A stretch of DNA of 36,034 bases from Hyphomicrobiaceae bacterium (lineage in GTDB: Bacteria > Pseudomonadota > Alphaproteobacteria > Rhizobiales > Hyphomicrobiaceae), in assembly GCA_024281145.1 (NCBI GenBank), contig JAMXLN010000293.1, positions 1-36,034 of the forward strand, written 5' to 3'. Position numbers and translations under genes: made by a program. A model generated the notes under the pieces. The model did not search any database, was not told the origin of the DNA, and saw nothing but the letters and a program-made list of their open reading frames with translations. Below, piece after piece: positions 15,455-24,897 of the stretch. How positions within the stretch are numbered: the stretch's first letter is position 1; each line of letters begins with the position of its first letter.

Positions 15455-17344
15455 ATGATCAATAGGCGCTTACTCGCCATCGCGCTTGTCATGGCGCTGA
15501 TGGGCGGTCTTGCGGTGCCGGCCTGGTGCCAGGGCCTCGACGCGGGGCCAGCAACGCCCGATCCATTGGCACCTGTCGAGGTCAGCAAGCCGGCACCCGC
15601 CGCACCCGGTGCACCGGTCGCGCCAACGGCGGGGCCCGCCGACACCGTGCATCCAATCGTGGCGCTCGTGCGCGAGCGCCTGGCGGCGACGCCGGCCCGG
15701 GGCAGCGAAGCCGATAAAGAAGACTACGCCGGTCTCGTTGCCTTCTATGCCGAGAGCCACGGCCCGCCGATTTGGACGAGCAAGGACGGCTTCACCCCTC
15801 GCGCCATGCAGGCCATGGCCGAGATCCGAAGGGCCGACGACTGGGGGCTCAAAGCCTCCGCATTTGAATTGCCGACCCTGCCAGACAGTCAGGCAACGGA
15901 CGAGGTGCTGGCCGACGCTGAGATCAAGCTCAGCCTTGCCGCCCTGAAATACGGCCGATTTGCCCGCGGCGGCCGGCTAGATCCACCCTCGGTCAGCCGC
16001 ATGTTTGACCGCAAGCCCGTGATCTATGATCCCAAGAGCCTGCTGCAGGCCCTGGCCGTCACTGACGACACGGAAACCGCCGACGCTTACCTGCGCAATT
16101 TGCACCCCAAGCACCCGCAATTTGCGCGCTTGCGCCAAGCCATGCTCGCAGCCCGCGGCGCACGAGCTGACGACCCACTGCCCCTCGTGAAGATACCGCC
16201 GGGGCCCGCCATCAAGCCCGGGCAGGAGCATCCACACGTTGCCTTGCTGCGCCAGCGGCTTGCCATTCCCGCGGCAGCCGACGGCAACGAGACGCTCTAT
16301 GACGACGGGCTGGCCACCGCGGTAAAAGCCATTCAGGTCGAGAACGGACTGGATCAGACTGGCGTCATCAACACCGCCACGCGCAATGCCCTCAACGGCG
16401 CCGACCGGACATCCCCCGGCAGCAACCTGCAGCGCATCATCGTCAATATGGAGCGGTGGCGCTGGATGCCCGAGAACCTCGGCGACATCTACGTCTGGGA
16501 CAGCGTGCCCGAGCAGATGACGAGCGTCTACGAGCAGGGCAAGCAGGTCCTTTCCGAGAAAATCGTGGTTGGCAAACCGAGTTCTCCTACGCCGATCTTC
16601 TCAGCCGACATGCAGTTCATCATCTTCCACCCGTCCTGGGGCGTGCCGCCGGGTATGAAGGCCTCCGAGCTGGCCCCGCTGCTGCGCAATGCCGGGGGCG
16701 GATGGTTCTTCTTCTCCAGCGGAGCCTCCGCGGTGCTTAGGGGTTATGGCCTGCAGGTCAGCCGCGGCGGGCATCCAGTCAATCCCGATTCCATCAACTG
16801 GTCGAGCGTCGACATCCAGAGCTTCGACTTCACTCAGCCACCGGGTCCCAGCAACGTGCTCGGCATCGTCAAGTTCCGTTTTCCCAACAAACATGACGTT
16901 TATATGCACGACACCCCCGAACGCAACCTCTTTGGCGGTGCGATCCGCGCCTTCAGCCACGGCTGCATGCGTGTGCAAAATCCCGTCAAACTGGCGGAGG
17001 TGCTGCTCGCTCACGACAAGGGGTTGTCGAGCGACCAAGTGCAGGAGTACGTGCGTCGCGGGGGTGAGATCAAGCTCACCACCCCCATCCCCGTGCACGT
17101 CACCTATTTCACGGCAGTCGTAGACGACGACGGCAAGATCCAGTTCCCACCTGACATCTACGGTCTCGACGGCCGCGTCGCCTCCAGGCTTGAGGGGCAG
17201 GCCGTGCACCTCACTACCTCCTCCACCGAACGGCCGGAGGTCATCGAGAAATCCAATCTGCCTGCGCGTGCGAAGGCGCGCCCGCGCCAGAAGGCAGCCT
17301 CCTCCCAGTCCTATAATCCATTCGCGGCAATCTTTGGCAATTAG
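15455..17344 (+). CDS. L,D-transpeptidase, YcbB/LdtD type
   Basis: A 629-residue exported enzyme that makes 3-3 crosslinks in peptidoglycan. The order is: signal peptide (MINRRLLAIALVMALMGGLA, cleavage near AWC-Q), a Pro/Ala linker, a YcbB-type scaffold domain (e.g. LAALKYGRFARGGRLDP, residues ~165-181), a PG_binding_1 repeat (ATAVKAIQVENGLDQTGVIN, ~residues 289-308) and the YkuD catalytic domain (from IIVNMERWRWMP). Catalytic residues are in the YkuD motif S501-H-G-C504 (SHGCMRVQNP), with the upstream H485 in VYMHDTPERNLF. The start at ATG 15455 follows GCGGGGAT and begins the signal peptide. The basic C-terminal tail (ARAKARPRQKA) is not family-typical. It is divergent from a peptidoglycan-binding-type protein. 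Confidence 0.95.
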   Translation: MINRRLLAIALVMALMGGLAVPAWCQGLDAGPATPDPLAPVEVSKPAPAAPGAPVAPTAGPADTVHPIVALVRERLAATPARGSEADKEDYAGLVAFYAESHGPPIWTSKDGFTPRAMQAMAEIRRADDWGLKASAFELPTLPDSQATDEVLADAEIKLSLAALKYGRFARGGRLDPPSVSRMFDRKPVIYDPKSLLQALAVTDDTETADAYLRNLHPKHPQFARLRQAMLAARGARADDPLPLVKIPPGPAIKPGQEHPHVALLRQRLAIPAAADGNETLYDDGLATAVKAIQVENGLDQTGVINTATRNALNGADRTSPGSNLQRIIVNMERWRWMPENLGDIYVWDSVPEQMTSVYEQGKQVLSEKIVVGKPSSPTPIFSADMQFIIFHPSWGVPPGMKASELAPLLRNAGGGWFFFSSGASAVLRGYGLQVSRGGHPVNPDSINWSSVDIQSFDFTQPPGPSNVLGIVKFRFPNKHDVYMHDTPERNLFGGAIRAFSHGCMRVQNPVKLAEVLLAHDKGLSSDQVQEYVRRGGEIKLTTPIPVHVTYFTAVVDDDGKIQFPPDIYGLDGRVASRLEGQAVHLTTSSTERPEVIEKSNLPARAKARPRQKAASSQSYNPFAAIFGN

Positions 17345-17360
17345 CGGGGCGCGCGGGGGA

Positions 17361-17386
17361 CGGAAGCGAGCGGCCTCCGCCTTCCG
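17361..17386. terminator. Hairpin between convergent genes
   Basis: CGGAAG (17361) pairs with CTTCCG (ending 17386), with an inner GAG/CTC helix and a small bulge. It lies between two convergent stops (17344 and 17400) and could serve both directions. No clear T-run is seen on either side. Confidence 0.35.
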
Positions 17387-17399
17387 CCCAAATCTCACG

Positions 17400-18740
17400 C
17401 TAGCTGCGCATGAAGCCTTCAACCTCCCGCTCCGCCCATCCCAGGGTCGCCTCCATCGGTTCGCCCTGCAGATGGCGCACGGTCATCTTGGTCATGATGC
17501 CCTGCGCATAGATCTGCTGTGCGATCTTCGGCGGCGAGGGCGCCGCCGCCACCGACAACACCTGGTGGTTGTAAGGGTTGGGATAGTGGTAGAGCGTGCC
17601 CTTCGGCGGGCCCTCATTCGCCCAGACCTTGAGCGTCTTCATGTTGCTGAAAGAGGGCACATCATAACCCCCGCTCGCCACCACCAGCTTCTCGATCGCC
17701 GACGGCTGGGACAAGTGCGCAAGCAAGCTCTTGGCCGCGGACTTGTTCTTGCTGAAGTTCCAGATCGCCCAGTAGTTGGGGGTGAAGGGCGCAAATCGTC
17801 CCTTGGGTCCCGCGGGCATACCGTGCGTCCACAGCTGTTCAGCGATCTTGGGCGCATCGCGTTTGGCCACTGCCCAGGCGCTGGGTGGGTTCATGATGAG
17901 GGCACCCCTGCCCGCCAACAGCCACTTGTTGTTCGAAGCATCGTCCCAGGACGGCGCATCGGGCGGGAAGAACTGGGCGAGGCGCTTGTAGAAATCGAGC
18001 GCCTGGCGCACCGCGTCACTCTTGACCGTGACGTTCTCGTTGGCATCGACCAGGGCCGCACCAAACGAGCGGAAGATCGCACCCGCAGTGTCGACCGAAT
18101 CCGCGGTGGTGCCGAGCCCAATGCCGAAGGGATAGCCGGCCTTGTGGCAGTCTTCCGCCGCCTTGAAAAACGTTTCAAGCGTCCAATTCTCCGCCTTCGG
18201 CGGAGCATCGGGCGGATACATCTCCTGCACATCGATACCCGCGTGTTGCTTCATGAGGTCGATGCGCGAGCAGGGTCCCTTGATCTGACTGCCGGTCGTG
18301 GCCGGTACGGCGACCCACCGATTCTGGGCGCGACCAAGATAGGTCACCGAATCATCGATGCTGCCATTCAGTTTGATGAGCTCAGCAACAAGATCGTCGA
18401 CCGGCTCCAGCTGGTTGGCGTAGGCATGCGGCCACCAGGACCCCATCAGCAGAACGTCATGGCCGGACCGCGCCTGCGACTCCGCTGCAATGGTCAGGCG
18501 CAACTTTTCGCCCTGTGAGGTGATGTAGTCGAGCTGGACGTCGACCTTTTCTTTCGCTGCCCACTCCTCTACCAGCGCCCTTGAGACATCGTTGGCGCCC
18601 GGGACCCAGTGGTCCCAGAAGCCGACCGACAGCTTGCCGGCCGCGTGTGCCGTGCGCACGAACGGCTGGGTCAACATGGTCGCGGACACAGCCGTCGACG
18701 CGGTCACGAACCGGCGGCGCGTCAACACCTTCCTCTGCAT
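17400..18740 (-). CDS. ABC transporter substrate-binding protein, family 1, Tat-exported
   Basis: A 446-residue extracellular solute-binding protein of the sugar-type family 1. It starts at ATG 18740 (MQRKVLTRRRFVTAS), chosen because GGGAG lies ~10 bases upstream and because it begins a twin-arginine signal (TRRRFV, hydrophobic stretch, cleavage near AHA-AGK). The mature part has family features: GFWDHWVPGANDVSRAL, a mid-region VAVPATTGSQIKGPC and a C-terminal ALAHL/LVVASGGYDVPSF-type lobe. Tat export implies folding, perhaps with a cofactor, before export. No permease or ATPase gene is adjacent, so it is an orphan here. The ligand is unknown; a sugar or polyol is usual for the family. It is convergent with the L,D-transpeptidase and divergent from pgi. 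Confidence 0.92.
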   Translation of the reverse strand: MQRKVLTRRRFVTASTAVSATMLTQPFVRTAHAAGKLSVGFWDHWVPGANDVSRALVEEWAAKEKVDVQLDYITSQGEKLRLTIAAESQARSGHDVLLMGSWWPHAYANQLEPVDDLVAELIKLNGSIDDSVTYLGRAQNRWVAVPATTGSQIKGPCSRIDLMKQHAGIDVQEMYPPDAPPKAENWTLETFFKAAEDCHKAGYPFGIGLGTTADSVDTAGAIFRSFGAALVDANENVTVKSDAVRQALDFYKRLAQFFPPDAPSWDDASNNKWLLAGRGALIMNPPSAWAVAKRDAPKIAEQLWTHGMPAGPKGRFAPFTPNYWAIWNFSKNKSAAKSLLAHLSQPSAIEKLVVASGGYDVPSFSNMKTLKVWANEGPPKGTLYHYPNPYNHQVLSVAAAPSPPKIAQQIYAQGIMTKMTVRHLQGEPMEATLGWAEREVEGFMRS

Positions 18741-18969
18741 TGCGTCTTCTCCCTTCGTTGCCAGAGCAGCGCACCGGAAGGAGCAAGCCATCGATGAAAG
18801 TACGGTCGCGGCGCCATCCAACCATGTCGCTGCGCTGATGCTGAAAGCGTGCGCTCAGCATGGGCCGTACGCAAATCAAATCGTCACACGGCAGGGCGCG
18901 CGTGCCTGCCGGTCTGCGGCCCGTCCGCTGGGGTGACAGGGGCTTCTTTTCGCGCTAGGGCTCGCGCCC

Positions 18970-20346
18970 ATGAGCAGGGAACCCGCTACGGGCGGCACGG
19001 CCCCCTCCACGCAGTCGATCGCCCCCTACACGCAATCGATCGATGGATGTCTGGAGGCTGCCATCGACAAGCATGGCCTGGCCCCGACCGAGCTCGGCCG
19101 ATGGCTGGACCCTCTCGCCCCCGCGCTTGCCGCCTTGCAGGTGGATTATCGCTCGCGCCAGCTGCCGCATTTGCGCATCGCCGAGGAGACGGCGGACGTG
19201 ACCGCGGCACAAGCCGCGCTCGCCAGACTGTCTGAGGGCGCCGAAACCATCGTCTTCTTCGGCATCGGCGGGTCCAGCCTGGGCGGCCAGACCCTGGCGC
19301 AGCTCGGCGGTTGGAACATCCCCGGCATGGCGGACGCGGCGCAGCGCCGCCGGCCGCGCACGCGCTTTTACGACAACCTCGATCCTGTCACGTTGCAATC
19401 AGCGCTTGGTGCCTTCGATCTCGCGGCCACACGCTTTGTCGTAACCTCCAAGTCAGGCAGCACGCCGGAGACGCTGGTGCAGGCCCTGGCCGCGCTCGCC
19501 GCTGCCAAGGACGCGGGCCTGGCTGCCCGTCTGCCAGCGCTGTTCCTCGGCATCACCGAGCCTGCCGCCCCCGGTAAGGCCAACGGGCTGCGCACGCTGC
19601 TCGAGGCCCATGCCATTCCGATCCTTGACCACCATCCAGGGATCGGCGGGCGCTACTCGGTGTTCACCAATGTCGGTCTGTTGCCGGCCATGGCGCGCGG
19701 CCTCGACGCATTGGCCGTGCGCGCCGGCGGCCGCGATGTGATCGCAGCTTTGATGGCTGCCACATCGCCACGCGAGTTTGCGCCTGCCCTGGGCGCCGCC
19801 GTCGTGGTCGGTATGGCCCGCGAGCGGGGCGTACGCGCCCAGGTCATGATGCCCTATTCCGACCGGCTCGGCCGGCTCGGTCACTGGTTTGTGCAGCTGT
19901 GGGCGGAGAGCCTAGGCAAGAACGGCCGGGGCACTGCGCCCATCGCCGCACTGGGCCCCGCCGACCAGCACAGCCAGCTGCAGCTCTTCATGGACGGACC
20001 GCGCGAATACCTCCTCAACGTGGTGCGCGCCCCGACCGCTGGGCTCGGCCCGCGCATTTCATCACCGCTTGCGCGCGCCGCCGGCCTCGACTACCTGGCC
20101 GGCCGGGCGGCAGGTGACCTCGTGGCCGCCCAGGCGGCAGCCGTGCCGGAAGCCTTGCAGCGCGCCGGTCGGCCGGTGCGCGTCTTCGACCTCGCTGGTC
20201 TTGACGAGCGAAGCGTTGGGGCGCTGATGATGCACTTCATGCTGGAGACGATTCTCGCTGCCCGGCTCATGGGTGTCGATCCCTTCGATCAACCGGCGGT
20301 GGAGTTGGCGAAGGCGATTGCACGCGAGCGCGTGGCGGCACTTTGA
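18970..20346 (+). CDS. pgi: Glucose-6-phosphate isomerase
   Basis: A 458-residue phosphoglucose isomerase interconverting glucose-6-phosphate and fructose-6-phosphate in glycolysis, gluconeogenesis and Entner-Doudoroff recycling. Motifs seen: FFGIGGSSLGGQT (from ~residue 96), the sugar-phosphate site TSKSGSTPETLVQ (~160-172), LWAESLGKNG, GPADQHSQLQLFMDG, and the C-terminal PGI signature VDPFDQPAVELAKAIA. This is shorter than the E. coli enzyme (549 residues) and matches the compact form found in many alphaproteobacteria. ATG 18970 lacks a strong ribosome site. The first ~25 residues are a poorly conserved extension containing a 7-residue tandem repeat. A hairpin follows the stop; mutL lies 153 bases downstream. 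Confidence 0.97.
   Translation: MSREPATGGTAPSTQSIAPYTQSIDGCLEAAIDKHGLAPTELGRWLDPLAPALAALQVDYRSRQLPHLRIAEETADVTAAQAALARLSEGAETIVFFGIGGSSLGGQTLAQLGGWNIPGMADAAQRRRPRTRFYDNLDPVTLQSALGAFDLAATRFVVTSKSGSTPETLVQALAALAAAKDAGLAARLPALFLGITEPAAPGKANGLRTLLEAHAIPILDHHPGIGGRYSVFTNVGLLPAMARGLDALAVRAGGRDVIAALMAATSPREFAPALGAAVVVGMARERGVRAQVMMPYSDRLGRLGHWFVQLWAESLGKNGRGTAPIAALGPADQHSQLQLFMDGPREYLLNVVRAPTAGLGPRISSPLARAAGLDYLAGRAAGDLVAAQAAAVPEALQRAGRPVRVFDLAGLDERSVGALMMHFMLETILAARLMGVDPFDQPAVELAKAIARERVAAL
19000..19041 (+). repeat. In-frame 21-bp tandem repeat in pgi
   Basis: Two direct copies (19000-19020 and 19021-19041) differ at two bases. They encode APSTQSI and APYTQSI. The unit is a multiple of three, so the frame is kept. 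It lies in the variable N-terminal extension of the isomerase. Confidence 0.85.
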
Positions 20347-20351
20347 TGCCT

Positions 20352-20370
20352 CTGCGCAATCTCTGCGCAG
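20352..20370 (+). terminator. Hairpin after pgi
   Basis: A perfect 7-bp stem (CTGCGCA / TGCGCAG) with a 5-base loop begins 6 bases after the pgi stop. No T-run follows. It may end or protect the pgi transcript. Confidence 0.4.
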
Positions 20371-20499
20371 GGCGCGTTCTTGCTACCGCAAGCGCATCTG
20401 GGAACGGGTTCGGCGCGCGATGAGGGTTGAGGACGGAGGGCGCGCTTGCGGCAGGTGGGTCAGGTTGCCGTTTCCTTGTGACGGCCGAGGGAGGCGCCA

Positions 20500-22341
20500 T
20501 TGCCCATCCGCCAGCTGAGCGCCGAGACGATCAATCGCATTGCTGCCGGCGAGGTGATCGAACGGCCCGCCAGCGTCGTGAAGGAACTCGTGGAGAACGC
20601 GCTCGACGCCGGCGCGCGGCAAATCGAGGTGGTGACAGTCGCGGGTGGGCTTTCCCTCATTCGTGTCGGCGACGACGGCGTGGGCATCGGTGCGGCCGAC
20701 CTCACCCTCGCCGTGGAGCGACACGCCACCTCCAAGCTCGGCGACGAGGACCTCTTCAATATCACCACGCTGGGTTTCCGCGGCGAGGCACTCCCCTCCA
20801 TCGGCGCCATCGCTCGACTGTCCATCAAGTCGCGGCAGCGCGAGGCCAACACGGGTTATGAGATCGTCGTCGATCGCGGCGTCAAGGAGACGGTCCGGCC
20901 GGCGGCACTCAACGCTGGCACCTCAGCAGAGGTGCGCGAGCTCTTCTCGGCAACCCCGGCCCGACTGAAATTCCTCAAATCCGAACGCGCCGAGAACATG
21001 GCCATTGCGGAGGTGGTAAAGCGGCTGGCGATGGCGCATCCAACGGTTGCCTTCACCCTCACTACAGGCGAGCGCACTGGGCTCAGGCTGCAAGCCCAGC
21101 CGCCGGGTGCTGACGGCCACCTAGCACGCCTTGCCCGCATCATGGGTCGCGACTTTCTCGACGACGCACTGCCGGTCGATGCCGCGCGCGAAGGCGTGCG
21201 CGTGATGGGTTTTGCGGGGCTGCCCACGCTGCACCGGCCCGATCCAGGACAGCAGTACCTGTTTGTCAATGACCGACCAGTGAAGGATAAGCTGCTGATC
21301 GGCGCCGTGCGCTCAGCCTACGGCGACCTGTTGCCCAAGGCGCGCTATCCCCTGCTCGCCCTGTTCATCACGCTCCGGCCCTGCGAGGTCGACGTGAACG
21401 TCCACCCGAGCAAGGCCGAAGTGCGCTTCCGTGATGCCGGGGGCGTTCGCACCCTCCTCGCCGGCGCCCTGCGCCAGGCGCTTGAGGCCGCCGGCCATCG
21501 CGCGTCGGCAGGCGGCGGGGCAGCGACGCTCGAGGCGCTCGCGCGCACAGGTGGCGTCTGGTCTCGAGCGCCAGCACCGCGAGGGGCTTGGCCCAACGCG
21601 CACGGGCCTGCCTTCCAATCCCTCCGGGGCGCGCCCCGCCTGCCGACCGGCGGAGACACCTTGGGCGTTGCCGAGGATTGGCAAGCGCCGCTGGCAGGCA
21701 TCGCTGTTCCCAGCGCCGATACCCGCACCGGCGCCGCCCCGGCCCCGGAGGACCTACTCGATCGACCACTGGGGGCGGCGCGCACGCAGCTGCACGAGAC
21801 CTATATCGTGGCGCAGACGCGCGCGTCCGTGGTGATCGTCGACCAACATGCCGCCCACGAGCGCCTCGTCTATGAACGCCTGAAGGCCGCGCTCGCCAAC
21901 GGTGGCGTACCACGCCAGGTGTTGTTGATCCCCGAGGTCGTCGAGCTCGATGACGACGCCGCGGCCGCCCTCATCGAGGCGTCGGGCGCATTGGCCAGCC
22001 TTGGACTGGTGCTCGAGCCGTTCGGACCCGGCGCGGTGATGGCACGCGAGGTGCCCGCGCTGCTGGGTGACACGGACGTCAAGGGCCTGGTGGGCGACTT
22101 GGCGCGCGAAGCGCAGAACGAGGCAAGTGGCAGTCTCCTGGAGGAGCGCCTGGCAGCGGTCTGCTCCACCATGGCTTGCCACGGCAGCGTGCGTGCCGGT
22201 CGCCGGCTCACCGCCGAGGAAATGAACGCCCTCCTACGCGAGATGGAGGCGACACCCCACTCCGGCCAGTGCAATCACGGCCGCCCCACCTACGTTGAAC
22301 TCAAACTCGCTGATATCGAGCGCCTGTTCGGCAGGCGCTAA
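20500..22341 (+). CDS. mutL: DNA mismatch repair protein MutL (endonuclease type)
   Basis: A 613-residue MutL. The N-terminal GHKL ATPase has all key elements: E29 and N33 ([11 protein letters not shown]), D58 (VGDDGVGIG) and [11 protein letters not shown]. The C-terminal part carries the metal-dependent nicking motif DQHA(x2)E(x4)E as [12 protein letters not shown] (D448-E459) plus CNHGRP at ~591-596. The usual ACR element is ACH here (ACHGSVRAG). MutL acts after MutS recognises a mismatch. This type nicks DNA itself, as expected in bacteria lacking MutH. The TTG start at 20500 is supported by GAGGGAGG just upstream and by the family N-terminus. A Pro/Ala-rich linker joins the two halves. 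A tnpB relic follows closely. Confidence 0.97.
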   Translation: MPIRQLSAETINRIAAGEVIERPASVVKELVENALDAGARQIEVVTVAGGLSLIRVGDDGVGIGAADLTLAVERHATSKLGDEDLFNITTLGFRGEALPSIGAIARLSIKSRQREANTGYEIVVDRGVKETVRPAALNAGTSAEVRELFSATPARLKFLKSERAENMAIAEVVKRLAMAHPTVAFTLTTGERTGLRLQAQPPGADGHLARLARIMGRDFLDDALPVDAAREGVRVMGFAGLPTLHRPDPGQQYLFVNDRPVKDKLLIGAVRSAYGDLLPKARYPLLALFITLRPCEVDVNVHPSKAEVRFRDAGGVRTLLAGALRQALEAAGHRASAGGGAATLEALARTGGVWSRAPAPRGAWPNAHGPAFQSLRGAPRLPTGGDTLGVAEDWQAPLAGIAVPSADTRTGAAPAPEDLLDRPLGAARTQLHETYIVAQTRASVVIVDQHAAHERLVYERLKAALANGGVPRQVLLIPEVVELDDDAAAALIEASGALASLGLVLEPFGPGAVMAREVPALLGDTDVKGLVGDLAREAQNEASGSLLEERLAAVCSTMACHGSVRAGRRLTAEEMNALLREMEATPHSGQCNHGRPTYVELKLADIERLFGRR

Positions 22342-22481
22342 TTGCCAGCCATTGCGGGCGTGCGCGGCGTGCCTCAGGTCCTTACGGTGAGGCACCGCAA
22401 ACGCGACGGGTGGGGTGTGGTGCACGGGACGCTGGCTCCAGGCGACCAACGGCAAGTCGGCCGTCGACGCCGGCACGGGGG

Positions 22482-22740
22482 ATGTCGCGCAACATGCTGC
22501 GGTATAAGGCGATGGCGCGCAAAGCGAGGTTTGTGGGGCGTCTGCGAATACCTCGCGACTGAGACCTGTTCCAAGTGCGGTGCACTCGGCGGCCCCAAAG
22601 GCAGCTCAGGTCTTGAAATAAGGGCGTGGCACTGTGGCGGTTGCGGTTCGGTTCATGATCGAGACGTAAATGCTGCACGCGTCATTCTCCGCCTGGGATG
22701 TCAGGCGCTTGCTGAAGCAAGCTCCACCCTGAGCGCCTAG
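22482..22740 (+). pseudogene. TnpB/OrfB (IS200/IS605-type) 3' fragment with frameshift
   Basis: Only the C-terminal end of a TnpB-like protein remains. From 22482 one frame reads MSRNMLRYKAMARKARFVG. A one-base shift at about 22536-22540 (extra base after GGGG) moves to the next frame, which continues VCEYLATETCSKCGALGG, then WHCGGCGSVHDRDVNAARVI and ends at 22740. The joined product matches the conserved TnpB end: the MLRYKA helix, the four-Cys zinc ribbon (CSKC and CGGC) and the RuvC-III DRDVNAARNIL motif. The first two-thirds of the gene, including the other RuvC residues, are gone. It starts about 140 bases after mutL. No terminal hairpins or omega RNA could be identified. Confidence 0.85.
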
Positions 22741-22959
22741 TCGCTAGACTGGAGAGGACATCACTCCACGCTCGGATGCTGCTCTAGGGTTGGCCAGCTT
22801 CCTCGCCCCCTGCCGATCCCACCGGTGGGCGAGCAAAACGTGGATTTTCGGGGGCCCGCTCGGCTCACTTGCTCGCAGTCCGCCAAATCGTCCTGCGCAC
22901 GGGCGCGAATATGTTGCACTATGCCGACGCTCCACTGCAACGCCGCTCGGCAAGGCACC

Positions 22960-24765
22960 ATGGCCGCAACCACCATCAACATCGATGCCTACGGCGACGC
23001 GCTGATCGTGCTCGCCACCGCCGGCATCGTCGTGCCCATCGTTGCGCGGTGGCGCGTGAGCCCAGTGCTGGGCTATCTCGGAGCCGGGGCTCTGCTCGGA
23101 CCCTACGGCCTCGGTTCGTTGCAAACTGCCGCCCCGTTTCTCTACTGGATCACCATCGCCGACGCCCAGCGCGTCGCCGGCATCGCCGAACTCGGCGTCG
23201 TGTTCTTGATGTTCCTCATCGGCCTTGAGCTCTCCTTCCAGCGCCTGCTCACCATGCGGCGCTTGGTGTTCGGCTTGGGTATGCTGCAAGTCGTCGTGAC
23301 GGCAGCCGTCATCGCGGCCATCGCCGCGCTGTTCGGCAACGGTGGGGCGGCATCCCTGATCGTGGGCCTCTCCCTTGCGCTCTCGTCCACGGCCATCGTG
23401 CTCGAGGTACTGTCCCGTCAAGGACGGCTGATGACAAGCACCGGCCGGTCGTGCTTTGCCATCCTGCTAGCGCAGGATCTGGCGGTCGTGCCGCTGTTGC
23501 TCCTGGTCTCGATCTTGGGTGGGCGTTCCGGTGGTTCGGCGCTGATGGGCCTCGCCCTGGCGCTCGGCCATGCAGCCTTGGCAGTAGGCCTGATCGGCGT
23601 CACCGGCCAGCTCCTGCTGCGCCCGCTGTTTCGGCTGGTCGCCTCCAGCGGCGCGACCGAGCTGTTCGTGGCGGCCACACTGTTCGTTGTCATCGCCACG
23701 GGCGTGATTGCCGGAATCGCCGGCCTGTCGATGGCCCTCGGCGCCTTCATCGCCGGCTTGCTGCTGGCCGAGACGGAGTTTCGCAAAGCCATCGAGGCCA
23801 CCATCGATCCATTCAAGGGGCTTCTGCTCGGCCTCTTCTTCTTCACCGTCGGCATGGGGATCGACATCCGCGAGCTCGCCCGCAACCCGTTCTGGCTGCT
23901 GGCCTCGGTGGCGGGCCTCATCGTCATCAAGGCTGGATGCGTCACGGGTCTGGCGCGACTTTTCCGCGTACCTCTGCCCGCCGCGATCGAGACGGGCCTG
24001 CTCCTGGGGCCTGGCGGCGAGTTCGCCTTCGTTGCTCTCGGCCTGGCATCGTTGCTCGGCATCATCGGCACACCGGTCGCCAATTTTGTGTTGGCCGTTA
24101 CTTCCCTGACGATGGCGATGATGCCGCTTTTGGCAATGGCCGCGCACCGCATCACCAGCCGGCTCGAGCGCCACCGGGCGATCGACCCACAGCTGACGGT
24201 CCCACCGCCGACAGACCTCAGCGCGCACGCCATTGTCATCGGGCACGGCCGTGTCGGGCAAATCGTTTGCGCCATGCTCGAGCATCATCACTTCCCATTC
24301 ATCGCCAGCGACAGCGACCCGGCGGCTGTCGCCCACTATCGCCGACGTGGCCGGCAGGTCTATTACGGCGACGCCACGAACCTCACCTTCCTGCAAAGCT
24401 GCGGGCTCATGCAGGCAGCCGCCGTGATCGTCACCATTCACACCCAGGCCGCCATCGACGAGATCGTGCAGGCCGTACGCTCCTTGCGGCCCGACCTGCT
24501 CATCGTGTCGCGCGCCCGCGATGCGGTGCACGCCCGGCACCTCTATGCCATCGGCGTCACCGACGCCGTACCAGAAACCATCGAGGCAAGCCTGCAGCTC
24601 TCTGAGGCCGCACTCGTGGGCCTTGGCTTGCCAACTGGCCCGGTCATCGCGTCGATCCATGAGAAGCGCGACGAATTTCGCCACGAGCTGCAGGAGGCGG
24701 CCGGGCGCGCGGGCCTTGCGCAGACGCGCTCAATTCGCGCCAAGACCTTGCGCGGCGCCTCGTAA
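22960..24765 (+). CDS. CPA2 family cation:proton antiporter with TrkA-N domain (Kef type)
   Basis: A 601-residue inner-membrane antiporter. The first ~390 residues contain about a dozen hydrophobic helices with CPA2 features (VSPVLGYLGAGALLGPYGLG, LGVVFLMFLIGLELS, LALSSTAIVLEVLSRQG, FFFTVGMGIDI, LLLGPGGEFAFVALGLAS). A cytosolic Rossmann domain follows (IVIGHGRVGQIVCAML, ~residue 422 on), which in Kef and related proteins binds nucleotides and gates transport. No TrkA-C domain is seen. Probable role: K+/H+ or Na+/H+ exchange in pH or osmotic stress. ATG 22960 was chosen for the family N-terminus and an AAGG nearby; ATG 22921 is in frame but adds Cys-rich, unlikely sequence. No KefF/KefG ancillary gene is adjacent. 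Confidence 0.94.
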   Translation: MAATTINIDAYGDALIVLATAGIVVPIVARWRVSPVLGYLGAGALLGPYGLGSLQTAAPFLYWITIADAQRVAGIAELGVVFLMFLIGLELSFQRLLTMRRLVFGLGMLQVVVTAAVIAAIAALFGNGGAASLIVGLSLALSSTAIVLEVLSRQGRLMTSTGRSCFAILLAQDLAVVPLLLLVSILGGRSGGSALMGLALALGHAALAVGLIGVTGQLLLRPLFRLVASSGATELFVAATLFVVIATGVIAGIAGLSMALGAFIAGLLLAETEFRKAIEATIDPFKGLLLGLFFFTVGMGIDIRELARNPFWLLASVAGLIVIKAGCVTGLARLFRVPLPAAIETGLLLGPGGEFAFVALGLASLLGIIGTPVANFVLAVTSLTMAMMPLLAMAAHRITSRLERHRAIDPQLTVPPPTDLSAHAIVIGHGRVGQIVCAMLEHHHFPFIASDSDPAAVAHYRRRGRQVYYGDATNLTFLQSCGLMQAAAVIVTIHTQAAIDEIVQAVRSLRPDLLIVSRARDAVHARHLYAIGVTDAVPETIEASLQLSEAALVGLGLPTGPVIASIHEKRDEFRHELQEAAGRAGLAQTRSIRAKTLRGAS

Positions 24766-24897
24766 TAAGCACCCGCGATCGCCGCTTTGAGCCTGTTTGG
24801 GCGCTTGCGTGTTCGCCGGCCTGCCGAGGCCGCACCTGACCGGCTGGGTCACGCGCGCGCCGGGACCGCAGACCGACACCGGGGCAATTCCCGCTCC

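Noticed and set aside
17190-18518. Plus-strand open frame antisense to the Tat-exported binding protein (~442 codons)
   Set aside because: The minus-strand frame has a signal peptide and family motifs; the plus-strand one is low-complexity Arg-rich.
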